Below are positions 10,453 to 21,542 of a stretch of DNA of 64,000 nt, piece by piece; position 1 is the stretch's first letter, and every line of letters begins with the position of its first letter. Origin of the DNA: Candolleomyces eurysporus (lineage: Eukaryota; Basidiomycota; Agaricomycetes; Agaricales; Psathyrellaceae); the NCBI GenBank assembly GCA_027579435.1, contig JANBPK010000820.1:1-64000 (forward strand), written 5' to 3'. Both the position numbers and the translations under genes were made by a program. The notes under the pieces are model-generated. The model worked only from the letters and a program-made list of their open reading frames with translations. It ran no database searches and had not been told where the DNA came from.

Positions 10453-12198
10453 TCAAGCCATCCCAGTAGATTTGAGATTCGGACAAATCTTCTGAAATTT
10501 CTCCATCTGCTCCTGATCGAACTCTTCCATTTCAAGGCTGAGATGTGCTTCGTTCGAGGTTAAGACCATTGCGTCGATGCCAGGCACGAGTCTGAGGTAC
10601 ACCATAATCTTGTCATGGAAAATTCCTTGGCGTATTTCTTCCCTCGTCCCCGGCAGAACCAACTCCAGGATGAATTTGAGCCCTCCATCATCGCTGGTAG
10701 ACTCACCAACTCTGACAGGCAGGCCAGGGGGAATCGCACCTGGACAATTCAACGCCTCGGTGACCTTGAAGAAATCGTGGACGAAACGAAAGGCAATGTG
10801 GACCGTACAGTCCTCGGCCAAAGATCCCATCGCCTCGTGCACCGCACTTTTGACAAGGGAGATGGCATTAACTGCGCTCGCCACTTCCGAGCTTGAGGAA
10901 GAGGTCCAGCGATAGGTAGCCGCGATCAGTCCAGACGACAAAGACTTGAATCGTCCTGGTGAGTCGGCGGGGGCGCTGTCCGATTTCAGGAATTGTGGGA
11001 TGAAGGAAGCAGGCGATTCGAGCCTTGTAAGATTTGGAAAGTCGAGCTCATGGAGATCGAGATTCTTGTCGTCGTCCGGGGTTGGGAAGCATGCAGGTTG
11101 TATGCCTAGAATCTGCACTTGCTGGAAGCTACTTGCCCAACGCATGATGTCCTTCATCGTGCCTGACCGTGCACTGTCGATATATAACGAAGTGATGTCC
11201 GGTGCGGCGTCGGCGATGCGGCCAAGGATGAGGTTTTGTTCAATGGTGTCGTCGGGTAAGTCCGAAAAATGCAAACAAAGTTCGGTGACGGGGGATGCTT
11301 TGAGTAAGGCCAAGGTCCATTGAGAGAATGGAGGTCGGAAGAGATTGATTGTGTTGGTTTCGAACTGGGTAAGCTTGCTGATTTCGCTCAGTTGTGGCGA
11401 TGGCACGATGGATATCCATGCGGGTGGAGGCCCCAAACGATTTCCAGGCCGGCAATAGTTGGCTTCGTCGGAGAGCAGATCAATAGCCAACGACCGCTCN
11501 GCTTGCTTCACTGAGTTGGGAGCCAAGAGGGTTCTTGCCTTCGCCATAATGAATGCTCTCTGTGAAGAAATCGACGCTGACTTTGAAGATACCGTCNCCG
11601 GAGATTTCTTCAGTTGATACCGCTTCCCAAGAATGTCGTTGAACCCGGACAGCACTAGCTTGGCACAGCCTTGGGTGATGGTAGCATTGAGGAAGCCTTC
11701 AATGCTGCTGCACAGACTCGCCATGGAGCTGTCGGTGATCCCCACTTCCTCGAGCATCGAGGGCCAGTGTAAACGGACGATTCGCAAGGATGACATTCTC
11801 TCGACGAGGCGCTGCATTCTCTCGAACGATCTTTGCAGCATCTTGATCGAAATGGTGCGCGTCCATTCGAAATTGACGTATCCTAATTGTTTGATGTGGA
11901 CAGAGATGAGGAGGGCGGATAAGGTGTCTTTCTCCTGCGGCAAGGTCGTAAGGCGAAGCTGAGAGGCGCGCTGTGGGTCCCACAATTTTTTTTCATCCAG
12001 CATGCACTGAACAGCGACTCGGTTCCAATTCCTGCAGACCTGGGCGGATTTATGCAAGTCGGGCGGATTCAGAAATTGCAGGATGAGTTGAGTCAGCTCA
12101 TCCGAGCCCCAAACCTCTTGCGAGGGTGACGGTTCGGCTGTGTCAACGGGCCCAATATAGTTCAGCCTGCAGGGTAATATGGGGTTTGCGACTGCCAT
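10453..12198 (-). CDS. F-box protein, intronless, 581 aa
   Basis: A single open frame starts MAVANPILPCRLNYIG. An F-box-like region at residues ~30-75 includes ELTQLILQFLNPPDLHKSAQ and VCRNWNRVAV, followed by LWDPQRASQL. The remainder is leucine-rich repeats without clear motifs, as in other mushroom F-box proteins that select substrates for SCF ubiquitin ligases. Two single Ns fall inside but do not break the frame. Its 3' end and downstream spacer were copied to about 3497-3745. The start ATG at 12198 follows a 65-nt leader without an upstream in-frame ATG that I can support. Confidence 0.75.
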   Translation of the reverse strand: MAVANPILPCRLNYIGPVDTAEPSPSQEVWGSDELTQLILQFLNPPDLHKSAQVCRNWNRVAVQCMLDEKKLWDPQRASQLRLTTLPQEKDTLSALLISVHIKQLGYVNFEWTRTISIKMLQRSFERMQRLVERMSSLRIVRLHWPSMLEEVGITDSSMASLCSSIEGFLNATITQGCAKLVLSGFNDILGKRYQLKKSPXTVSSKSASISSQRAFIMAKARTLLAPNSVKQXERSLAIDLLSDEANYCRPGNRLGPPPAWISIVPSPQLSEISKLTQFETNTINLFRPPFSQWTLALLKASPVTELCLHFSDLPDDTIEQNLILGRIADAAPDITSLYIDSARSGTMKDIMRWASSFQQVQILGIQPACFPTPDDDKNLDLHELDFPNLTRLESPASFIPQFLKSDSAPADSPGRFKSLSSGLIAATYRWTSSSSSEVASAVNAISLVKSAVHEAMGSLAEDCTVHIAFRFVHDFFKVTEALNCPGAIPPGLPVRVGESTSDDGGLKFILELVLPGTREEIRQGIFHDKIMVYLRLVPGIDAMVLTSNEAHLSLEMEEFDQEQMEKFQKICPNLKSTGMA

Positions 12199-12876
12199 GA
12201 TCTTCCCTGAAAAGTTAAGATGAGTTCTTCAACCTTATCGTGCACTCCATATCCTGAATACACTTACGAATACGGTTTGAGGGATATATGAATCCTACAG
12301 TCTCTTAGAGACGCTAATGCCTTTAAATACTGCAGCTCGCTCAAATAGTGATCGAAGGCAGTGCTTGGCACTTGCAGAGCATGGAAGACTGCTGTAGCTT
12401 TCGACAGGCGCATCGTGTAGATGGACAGTCGATCGCCCCAGAGTACAGGGGCATGGCTGTGAACTTCGTAGGGTTCAATTGTATGCGTAAGAGTGGATGT
12501 TGTCTCGTGGCGATGCATTGATGTCGTTGGTCTATTGCGGTGGGCGTTCAAAGAGTAGTCCTTCCGAGGGCTGAGCCGAGGCCCGGGGTTAGCTGAGCTT
12601 CATCGAACGACGGTCTAGGAACTCACTATAATAGGGGCCGTAGCGCAGTTGATGACTACCCCCAAGCGCCTATTAGAAGCATCAGCAAGGAACAAAATGA
12701 TAATTGCTTGACGGTGAGTGGTTTCGCGCTCTGAGTGTCACATGAGCGACGCACCTTGATAGGCATCCCCTACTTGCTCAAATGCCGCATGAGGCAAGTA
12801 CGAGTGACCATAGATATTATTCGAATGGATAGAAAATAGGGACGCCCGTTCATACAGCGCCGTTCTGAGTAGAAAA
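12199..12876. other. Intergenic spacer, no supported gene
   Basis: Only a 95-codon minus-strand frame with no family resemblance (12264-12551) is present. I see no repeats, TATA box or RNA gene that I can support. Confidence 0.5.
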
Positions 12877-14379
12877 TCAAGGACCCAGACAGATCTGCAT
12901 ACCCTCCCCCCTTAATTCATTCAAACTCTTCTCCTCCTCTTCCGTCACCATCCACGTCCGCCTAGTAGAGATAGCAACATTCTCCAGCCTAACCACCCCA
13001 GACATTCTCCGAGTCCATCGCCACTGTAACATGCTCAATAGAACAGGAACTGGACAGTTTACAGTCCCCTCATACCTGAATTTGCGCAGGTGGGGCAGTA
13101 TGGGTTGACGAACGAGCTGACAATGGAACAGTTCGCGCACAAATCGTTCCGACAGGCCCTCCCTCGTACCGAGATTATACCCAACACCAAATATCGGATG
13201 CACGACCTCTCTAACACACAAACATAACTCCACGAGGCTCGGTAGAACCTCCAAGCACCTAATCAAATCCTCTTCAGCGAAGACGGTTCTTGTGATGGAG
13301 AGTTTGCGGAGACTGCATGAGGCGGAAGAACGGGATACGAGGGATATGACGGGCAGAAGGGGTACATTCTCCGTTCCGAGATAGTGCAGGCCAAGGTTCT
13401 TCAACGAAGGAAGTGATACAGCGTCCAGAAGAGATGAAGTCGCAGCGCCTTTGATAAATGTAACTTGGAGCGTTTCCAGCGTCTCGTGAATTAATTGGTG
13501 GTCTTGCAGTAGCTGATGATGATCCGGGCAGTAGACGTTATCCAAGAAACATTCTTCGAGATTTGGGCATTGCTGCAGCACCTTGACGCATTCCATCACC
13601 GTCAGAAATTGTGTTCGGAATCTCCGTAATTGCGTCCAGGGTAGCTTCATCGAAGAGAAGTCGTACCCGGTTAGATCCACGTCGTCTAACATTGGCGTAC
13701 AGCTATCTCCGAACATATTAGGTGGTTGGCTAAACGTGGATATCGTGCCTTTGGGAGGCCTCAAGAGGACGCTTCGGAGGATAGGAAAGTGGCGCATGGA
13801 GAGAAGGTCATGACACTGTGGAGGGAGGATACACTCGATGGAGCCCCAATAGGCCGAGCGCGTGACAAGAACCTCCATAATCGTACGGAGGTTGAGGAAG
13901 ACAGAATCGTCCTCTTCGGTGGGAAAGAGTTTGATGTGGAGTGGGAGATTGTTGGAGCGCAGTAGCCACTCCGACAAGAGGTCAGGTCGGGATTTGGGTA
14001 GGGCATCGGACACCTCCAACGTGATTCGGCTCCACAGCAGGGGCGTGTTCCATGCGAGGCTGCGCCAGTCGGCGCATATCGAGCCAAGGAAGACGGGTGT
14101 GGTGGAGGAGGATTGGCACACGAGGGAGAATATCTCGATGAGAATCTCGGGTGGGAGACGGGAGATTGGTACGAGGGAGTTGATTCTGCGCCGTAGGCTT
14201 GAGCGATGTACTGCGAGGCGCTTCATAAGAGCCTCTACTTGGTCCATTTCTTCGAATAGTTCAGTAACCTGGGGCAATGAGCAAGCAGCCAACAATGACG
14301 TCGGAAATATAGCACTTACCGTTTGTGGACCCTCCACTGCCCGACGCCTGTACTCTCCGCAATCTTCACAGACAGGCAT
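12877..14379 (-). CDS. F-box protein with N-terminal CxxC, 483 aa
   Basis: Exons are 14379-14320 and 14268-12877. The 51-nt intron (14319-14269, GTAAGT...CCCAG) is a multiple of three, so the frame also reads through it. The protein starts MPVCEDCGEYRRR. It then has a coiled segment (FEEMDQVEALMKRLAVHRSS) and the canonical Agaricomycete F-box (ISRLPPEILIEIFSLVC...W..LAWNTPLLWSRI), followed by a leucine-rich C-terminal half. This coiled-coil plus F-box layout is the commonest F-box type in these fungi. Its role would be as substrate adaptor for an SCF E3 ligase; the target is unknown. I chose the ATG at 14379 because the longer frame only gains a TTG codon. Confidence 0.8.
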   Translation of the reverse strand: MPVCEDCGEYRRRAVEGPQTVSAIFPTSLLAACSLPQVTELFEEMDQVEALMKRLAVHRSSLRRRINSLVPISRLPPEILIEIFSLVCQSSSTTPVFLGSICADWRSLAWNTPLLWSRITLEVSDALPKSRPDLLSEWLLRSNNLPLHIKLFPTEEDDSVFLNLRTIMEVLVTRSAYWGSIECILPPQCHDLLSMRHFPILRSVLLRPPKGTISTFSQPPNMFGDSCTPMLDDVDLTGYDFSSMKLPWTQLRRFRTQFLTVMECVKVLQQCPNLEECFLDNVYCPDHHQLLQDHQLIHETLETLQVTFIKGAATSSLLDAVSLPSLKNLGLHYLGTENVPLLPVISLVSRSSASCSLRKLSITRTVFAEEDLIRCLEVLPSLVELCLCVREVVHPIFGVGYNLGTREGLSERFVRELFHCQLVRQPILPHLRKFRYEGTVNCPVPVLLSMLQWRWTRRMSGVVRLENVAISTRRTWMVTEEEEKSLNELRGEGMQICLGP

Positions 14380-14750
14380 TATTCCTGTCTTCAAAGTAGT
14401 TAGTAAGTGAGCAAGGAAGCAATACTTTCAAAACGCACCGCTCAGCCTTTTAAACGGCCGTTCCAGAAAAAGACTTGAGCTCTGGAAGCGAGGATCCATC
14501 CGTTTAGGCAGTGGGCCGGGGAATGATGACGACTGGACCTTGGCTTGCCTCATCCCCAGCCTGCTGCCTCAAGACCACCATCGTGTTCCTGCATATCCCC
14601 AGACATGGAACCTTTTTCCTGGACACATGTCCATGCCATCAGGTCATCGGATGCGTCGCCGTTTGCGATACGCCAAGTGTCCGTTCACAGTTAGGCTCTG
14701 GAATTATGCCATCGCTGGTATTACTTGCGCAAATCTATCCTTTCAAGGTT

Positions 14751-15098
14751 TCAACTTGGCCCTCGAATCCACCGTTTCGTTAGCCTTTGCTTGTGAATGT
14801 GGTCGTCTGCCAGATACAGTTCTCGGTAGTGGCCTCCGGGCCATCGGGTCTTGAGAGGCTGTCTAGACCCTTTATCGATATTGAGTCCGTAATAAAGCTG
14901 CGCTTTCTGGGTATCAAGGGGAATGGCGTGCGGCCAGAGTATGGGGTCTGGGGAAGATGAATGAAAGGTATTGGAACAGTGGGTGCCGCTAAACGAGGCC
15001 CAGGGCTGAATTGACTCCGTCCGAATCGGAGTCGGAGTATGAAGCTCGGCATCTCTTGGCCATGGGCTAGTGAAGCCAATGAAGTTCAGGCTCGCCAT
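14751..15098 (-). CDS. Hypothetical 115-aa open frame, weak support
   Basis: The frame starts MASLNFIGFTSPWPRDAELH. It is Pro/Ser/Thr/His-rich with no motif I recognise. It overlaps a plus-strand frame of similar length (14540-14854), and neither has splice signals or a family match that decides between them. I keep it only because it has an ATG and is the only open frame of note in 14.4-15.1 kb. Confidence 0.2.
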   Translation of the reverse strand: MASLNFIGFTSPWPRDAELHTPTPIRTESIQPWASFSGTHCSNTFHSSSPDPILWPHAIPLDTQKAQLYYGLNIDKGSRQPLKTRWPGGHYRELYLADDHIHKQRLTKRWIRGPS

Positions 15099-15439
15099 GT
15101 TCAAGCTATATTATGTATACATTTGCGACGATGACAGAAGGAAGATCTGAGAATTTGATGTGCTCTTGGTCGACGGTATGCCCGTCTACAAGCCCGAAGC
15201 CCACAAGAAGGGAGCACGAGGAAAAAGCGACAAGAAGTCGGTCCGAACATGTGTCTACTAACTACGACTATAGCTACGAAAGAAGAGAAAACAAGACTAG
15301 ATATATTCCACCCGTTGCACTAAAAGCGGAAGAGAGGGGATCTGACACAAGGAGAGAGAAAAGAAGCTGAATTGTTCACGCTCCCACCACATTCAGTGGG
15401 GAAGGCGGAGATTCTCAAAGGGACGAAAAAGAAAGAAGA

Positions 15440-16296
15440 GGAAGAAGAAGAAGAAGAAAGAAAAGAAAAGAAACAGAGATAATAAGTGTGGCCGGTCACA
15501 TCCGTACTGGCCTGCTCCCCAAGCACCCTCACACACAAGAGGACACCACTACCACAGAAAGAAAGAAAAGGGGGCAGTTGCAACGCTACAGTTCCGCACG
15601 AGCCGCCCAACTTGAGGACGCGGAAAAAGTGGGACTCACTTTTTCCGTGCTTTTGGACCCTGGTGCAGTCACCCGGATGGTAGCGCACGCGATGGGGTTC
15701 CCGAGGTGCACGGTAAGTGGAAGTGTAACCACGAGGAAAAGGTCCTTCAACCCTCACCCCCGGAGTGCAGATGTTCGCGGATAAGCGACCCTGTGGACAT
15801 AATCGTTAGCGATGGGATTTAGAAGCGAACCTGAATGGAAAAACGTACCGAAAGAAGAGAAAAGGAAAAAAGAAACAGAAGGTGACAAGCGTGGGCGGTC
15901 ACATCCGTGCGGGCCTGCTCCCCAAGTACCCTTAGACACAGAAGGACATCATCACCACAAAAATAGAAAAAAAAAAAGTGGAGCCAATCGCAATGCTATG
16001 ATGCGCATGAGCCGCCCCACTTGAGCTCACTCTGCAGCGCGAAGAGACGATGCGGCAAAATGTGGAACTTGCTTTTTCCGTGCTTTCGGACCCTCGTGCA
16101 ATGTATTAATGGTAGTGCGACGGGGTCCCCTCGAAGGACCACCGTCACGGATGAGTGGAAGCATGGGGAAAGGGGCCTACGCCCCTCAGCCTCCCCGGGG
16201 TGCACATAATGGCGGGAAAGTGTTCCTGTGGACGTCGTCAGCGACGGGATCGAGAGGCGATTCTGAAGGCTGAAGGTAAATCATTAAGAGTACCTG
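15440..16296. repeat. Two-unit diverged direct repeat, about 400 bp per unit, non-coding
   Basis: Unit 1 (about 15440-15843) and unit 2 (about 15850-16296) share ordered blocks. Examples are GGTCACATCCGT with CCTGCTCCCCAAG (15494 and 15898), AGCCGCCC(A/C)ACTTGAG (15601 and 16011), TTTTTCCGTGCTTT (15640 and 16073), and GTGGAC...AGCGA(T/C)GGGAT (15793 and 16229). The spacing drifts from about 403 to 437 bp, so small indels have built up. No frame is conserved between the units. Units start with an A/G-rich tract. The flanking 15110-15440 and 16297-16937 show nothing that I can support. Confidence 0.65.
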
Positions 16297-16937
16297 ACAA
16301 TTAACACCCGATAGCGAACGTCGAACACCAAGAAAGGGCCGCGAGTACTTGCGGATAGTGGGGGTTGAGTGGGGGTCGGTGCCTGCGCGCACGCCATCAG
16401 TGTCAGTGATGAGTTCGAGAATAAAGCAGATAGAAAGCGCACCGAGCACTTGCATAGCAGAGAAGAGAAAGCTCGAGAGAGTACCAAAGAAAGATATGCA
16501 GGTTTATCATCCACTTTTACCTCCCTGCAATAGAAGGCTGACTTCGAGCCATAGTCCGCACACTTGACGGTTCGCCTTTCTTTTTATCTGGCCACGATTG
16601 CGGTGCCTAGGAAAGGAGAGGCCCAGCTGTTACTTGGCGCTTGTATAATATACGGCGCTTCTGCAGCCTGCAGCCTGCATCCAGCATCAAGAACGAACGA
16701 TTACTCCGAGGAAATTAAAGACCATTTCCTACGGATACGAGGATATGCCGAGATTGCAGTAGCTGCTCTAGCTATCTCCATGCCGGTCTCCACGAAGACA
16801 AGATGTAGGGTCCTGATTAATTAGCTAGTTCTGTAAGGTGTGTAACAAAGAAAAAGGCTGCTAGTACCAGAAACAGTCGGCCACGATAAACGAATAGATG
16901 GGGGCACATTAAAAAGNAAATATAACTACTCTACATC

Positions 16938-18348
16938 TCAAGCCTTGACCGTGACTCCCTCCCTGGCGTTATTCGTCGGAGGGATAGCAAAAGTCCCCGC
17001 TACAGGACTCCACCCATCCTCAGGCCCTCGCTCCTCGTTCCGTATCAAGCTAGCGATACTCGCAGTATGTCTATGGCTACCCCCTCGTCCCCGCCCAGCA
17101 CCGTTACCGCCCGGCTTCTGCGTTGGCGGTTTTTTCTGCTGCGACGCAAATGACGAGGAAGCGCCCGGAACAGGCGAGCGGTATGTAATATCCACCTCCT
17201 CCTCGTCAGACTCTACGTCAAAGTCCGCAGCATCCAGCATAGCTCTTGGGCTAGCAGTTGCTCTCGTCCTTCTCGGATCCTCCAAATCATACACCTCGTA
17301 CTTGCTCCTCTGATAACCCGTCACNAAACGACGTCAAGTTCGGTGGAGGCGCAGTGGCCGCAGCAACGCCCTTGAGATCATCGGGGAGGCAAAAGTAGAA
17401 GAAGGCGGTGGCCATGCACGCACCGCCGACGACATCAATGAGGTAGTGGTGCGTGAGGTACATTGTAGCCCAGTACAACACGCCGGCGTACGCCCAAACG
17501 AACTTGGTCGTCTGAGGGAAGAAGTGGGAGATAAAGAGGGCTTCCATGGTTGCACTCCCGGCGTGAAGAGAAGGGAAGGCGCCGAAAACCATGGGCGAGT
17601 TGGTGAACGCCGAGGTGTACATCTGGGTGTGGAGGAGGGCGTCGATCCGGGCGAGACCACCGGGGGAACCCTTCATCCCGTAGTTGGCAGGAGTGAGGCC
17701 GTAAATGACCTCATACCAAGGCGGGGAGCAGGGGAAGATGATTTGGATGATGACACCTGTGAGGTTCATGTATCCGAACACGCGCCCCCAGAAATGGAGT
17801 ACTTCTTTCGTCCGGAAGAGCCAGACGAAGACACCAACGGCGAAGGGGATGGTGAAGTGGCCGACGCCGTATGGGATCCAGGCAATGACGTCGAGGATCG
17901 GGTGGGTAAACCTGGTCAGAATGTCTGAGATGTTGGCTCCGTATAGCACGGATTCGAGAGTCGGAAGAAGTGAAACCGATATTGATGGTCGGACATCCGC
18001 CGACACGAATCGCGACGAGTAGAAGCTCAACAGGTAGATGAAAATGGGGGTTGCTGGAACGAAGAACTGGGACGTGACAGGGATGATTAATGCGATGCCC
18101 CATAAAACTGGGATACCTAGTTTGTAGGGGAATGGTGGGTTTGTCATGATGGTGAACCAGTAGGCGGCGAGGAAGATGTTGAAGATGTACATTGTGTCTG
18201 AAAGGACGAATTTGTAGTTCCTAAGCTTGTTGAATGTTACTGCAGGCGACAGAGACTTGTCGAGTCGAGCAACGGCGGCCAGGAAAGCCTGGCCAAAGGT
18301 CGTGAATGCCTTGGGAATGGCATTCCGACTCTTCGTGGCTGTAGCCAT
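16938..18348 (-). CDS. AUR1: Inositol phosphorylceramide synthase (AUR1/IPC1)
   Basis: This Golgi membrane enzyme transfers phosphoinositol from phosphatidylinositol to phytoceramide, an essential fungal sphingolipid step and the target of aureobasidin A. The frame has several hydrophobic segments and the PAP2-type active-site blocks: FPSLHAGSATMEA around residue 260 and THHYLIDVVGG around residue 307. The order is that of AUR1 proteins. The single N at 17325 shifts the frame. Omitting it joins PPNLTSF to VTGYQRSKYEVYDLEDPRR and yields 469 aa ending in an acidic, Arg/Gly-rich cytosolic tail. I therefore treat the N as a spurious base. There is no intron, unusual among its neighbours. The start ATG at 18348 gives MATATKSRNAIPK. 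Confidence 0.92.
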
Positions 18349-18533
18349 TTGGACGTGACAGGCCTACGGAGGTAGCCTAGAGAAGACGTGACCATTGTCA
18401 ATTTCCGTTCGATATCATGTAAGATTTGAACCTACTTGCTCTCGGTTCTACACCCTTCGGACGACAACAAGTTGAGGCCTGCGCCAATCCAGACGAGGTT
18501 TGCTTGCTGCTCTGCACGGTGTGAACGGCCCTC

Positions 18534-18865
18534 TAGTTGGTAGCCGCAGGTATCGTTGGTAGATGGTGATCAGCACCTAAACGACGTCGAGAGAGCTGCC
18601 TGCACGCATGGTTCTGGTCAGCGCTATATGAAACAGACCCGGGCCAATATTAACTCACCTGCTCTTTGGTTTCAGCGATGTCTGGAATGAGCACCTTCCT
18701 GAAAGCGACAGACATTAGCGTTGCATGGATTAGACACCGGGCTTCCTCACCTGTCCTTGCGTCGTGAACGCAGCAGTAGGCGTCGTGTTTGACGATGAGC
18801 AGGTCGTTTTCCAGAATCGTGGGAAGTCCGGCAGGCGGAGGATGAGCGGCCCGGGGGTCAGACAT
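18534..18865 (-). CDS. Small hypothetical gene, possible 2-3 exons
   Basis: From the ATG at 18865 the frame reads MSDPRAAHPPPAGLPTILEN, then LLIVKHDAYCCVHDARTG. A good 52-nt intron (GTGAGG...TTTCAG) follows and a second GTGAGT donor lies after KEQ at about 18660. The exon order gives a protein of about 75 residues, but the frame after the first intron is uncertain. It is divergently arranged with the methyltransferase gene, with 120 bp between start codons, suggesting a shared promoter. I do not recognise it. Confidence 0.35.
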
Positions 18866-18985
18866 AGAGAGCGCTGATGGGCGCTGCCATCTCCGTACCA
18901 GGGTAATCGTCTTGCATGCGAATACTTATCTGAACAGAAATCAAAGGAGAAGACCTCAAAACCCACTACCAAACGACCAAACGAA

Positions 18986-19838
18986 ATGAAGCTGACAACT
19001 GCATTCAGCATCTTATTCGATCTTTTTCTCGCCTTGAAGGTTGCGACGGGTCCCACCTTGCGCTCGATTCTCGCAGAACCGACGCTTTTGCTACGACCCA
19101 CCGCCCTCTCGCGACTTTATATGGCTAATATTTGGGAGGGAGGCTTTGCAAACGGGACAGATGAAGGAGCAAGGCCTGTCAAAACTGACTTGATCACGCC
19201 AAATGCAGACGGAACTGTGCTGGATTTGGGAGCAGGTACGCCAAGCCTTGATTGCTTTCACCATTTCTAATGTCNTTTTTCCAGGCCACGGTCATAGCAT
19301 TCGCTATTTCGACCGCACCAAGGTCACCCGCTACGTCGCTGTGGAGCCAAACGTATTAATGCATCCATTCATTCGAGAAGCCGCACACTCGGTTGGATAT
19401 CACGAATCAGATGGATCTATGGTGATTCTAACTTGCGGAGCAGAGGATTCAGCATCGATCCTCTCAGCTCTAGAATCCCAAAAAGTGGACACCATCATCT
19501 CGGTCCTCACCTTATGTACGATCCCACACCCAGAGAAAACGGTGCACAACCTTGTCAGGGACGTCCTCAAATCGGGTGGACAGTTCCTGTTCTACGAGCA
19601 CGTCTTGAGCCCCAGAGATGATGTTGCTTGGTGGCAACGCTTCTGGGCGCCCGTTTGGCAAATCGTCTTTGATGGGTGCAGGATGGATCGCCCAAGCCAT
19701 CTATTCCTTGATCACCTCCAAGTAGAGCACGATGGTACCATGTCCACTCCGTGGAAAGAGGCTCAGTGTTGGGGGAAACCTGAAGAGCCAGAGGAACATC
19801 TGTTCTGGCACCAGGTGGGAAGGTTCGTCAAGAAGTGA
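18986..19838 (+). CDS. SAM-dependent methyltransferase, 267 aa
   Basis: Exons are 18986-19235 and 19285-19838; the 49-nt intron splits the glycine-rich SAM motif. Spliced, the motif reads TVLDLGAGHGHSIRYFD, followed by YVAVEPN (acidic motif II area), then SVLTLCTIPHPEKTV and LKSGGQFLFYEHV. This arrangement matches the class I methyltransferase group near METTL7/thiol methyltransferase-like proteins. The N-terminus (MKLTTAFSILFDLFLALKVA) is hydrophobic and could anchor it to a membrane or lipid droplet. The acceptor small molecule or lipid is unknown. One N in the intron does not matter. Confidence 0.82.
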
Positions 19839-20055
19839 CATGTCTGCGCTTGTATTCTCGTACACTTGTAATTGCTCAATCTCATCGAACTCTGTTCATT
19901 GTTTTGCCTTGACCTGAGACTGACCTTCTATCATCCTACGTGTACACAGATGAACTATGTGCCGCTCAATTTACGCAAGGGACAGCTGCATTTGAGGTTA
20001 CTACTCTCAGGAACAGAACTGTTCTTCAATAGGCCCTGAGTATCGAAGCGTTCTA

Positions 20056-20522
20056 TCACTTCGATTCAAGATGATGATCGACGTCGTCCAGGCACACCGG
20101 CCCTCTCAGTTCGCATGTACTCACACCGAAACTTCCAAAATGATCGCCGGTCTCGACAGCAGGAGTGCCCTTGAGCTCGGAGAATTTACTTGGGGAGAAC
20201 TTGAAATATATTAGTCCATTCATCGTACCCCTGCCTCCAACCACCGGCGTTCCTGGCTTTTGGTTGGCACAAACGAATTCTCAAGTGTATCCAGGCGAGT
20301 CAGCCTAGCGATTTCTGTCGATGTAAGTGAAAAATGTGAAATCTCGGAGAATTCAACAAGCCTTCTACCATCTATGACATACTTACTACCAATCCTTTCC
20401 ACGAATTCAATTATCAAACATCTCTCCTCCAATTCGATCTCGCCTGATGGAAGGGACTTCTTGCTCTATAAATGCCTCGCAAGGATTGCAAGCCTCTTTA
20501 GGCGCCTCTGATATTGCGCCAT
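20056..20522 (-). pseudogene. Short coiled-coil gene remnant with an in-frame stop
   Basis: From the ATG at 20522 the frame reads MAQYQRRLKRLAILARHL, then a TAG, and then continues in the same frame SKKSLPSGEIELEERCLIIE to about 20220. A second piece (GLIYFKFSPSKFSELKG...ETGDHFGSFG) lies at 20215-20120 in another frame. The first half looks like a basic/acidic coiled coil. No GT donor lies before the TAG to splice it out. It may be a dead gene. I do not recognise the family. Confidence 0.35.
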
Positions 20523-21542
20523 ACCTGTCATGGGTGGCGTCATGGATATCTTGACAATCATCAGCCTTCCTAGCGCTGTTGCCTCGACTCTCAATTTCTC
20601 CGACTCGTTGCTACTCGTACTCCCAAGCTAGGCTCACCTCGAGGATCAGCCACAGCCTCGCTCTTCGATCTGCTGACCTGGATACACCGCCCGACTTGTG
20701 GCAGGCGTCTTCATAGAAGACTTGCCGGCCTTCCACTACTTATCTGGCAAAGGACGCCGGGCTTGTATCACTCAAGTCGCGCAATTTCGCCACATTTCGG
20801 CGTTCTTGAGCCGGAAAAGGGTATAGTAAGGCCGCTAGCCGGTTGGCGCTAATTTAGCACTGGACTCGTTGCTGTTCTTTTGGCACCTCACTCACAGGCG
20901 CCAGAGGCCTCGCGTCTCGATCGTGTGCTTCCGGAACACTCGTGTCTGTCATTGTGTGATAAGTGCTAAACCATTCAAGCTCCACCTCAGGGAAATTCGC
21001 CACGACCTTTTCATCAGGTTCTCCCACCACACCCTGCCTAATGGTCCAACACGATGCCTACCTGCAACAATACATAAATATCTCAAGAAGACCGCAGTTT
21101 CTTCAAGTATTGAATTCAGAAAAAGCATCCGCCCCGCTAGTTGGTACCATTCATCACGGATGGGAAGAGGACTGCTGTCAAGATGGCGATTCGATGTCTA
21201 CCTAACGCCATTGAAACGCCGGGTTCGGTTTATTTTTCCTCTTTCCTCTTCCAACACCTATGATGTATTGCATTCATATAAAGCGGACCCTGGTACCTGA
21301 ATGCTTCGACTCGGAGTGAGTAGTAGTCGTGGTGTTATTGTTATTGCCTCCTTCCTTCTGCCCCTTTGCTTCCTCCCTTGGTGTCTCTTGCTCCCGGCTT
21401 TCTGTCCTCAAGCCTACCTCCCTCCTTCGACCCCTCCTGTAGGCGAAGCGTGAAGCGAAGATGGTCGAACATGAACATACGATCTTTGCTCCTATGTTTT
21501 GGGGTACGTGTCCCTCGCAGCTCGTCCAACGGCCAACTGACC
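20523..21542. other. Intergenic spacer, no supported gene
   Basis: Scattered frames on both strands lack starts, splice signals or motifs. A stretch near 20640-20760 is plus-strand protein-like but could not be developed into a gene. Confidence 0.45.

Noticed and set aside
15440..16296. CRISPR-like or satellite array
   Set aside because: Only two long units with drifting spacing, in a eukaryotic genome; no regular spacers.
16938..17324. Separate 128-aa gene next to AUR1
   Set aside because: It is the C-terminal tail of AUR1, split from it only by the N at 17325.
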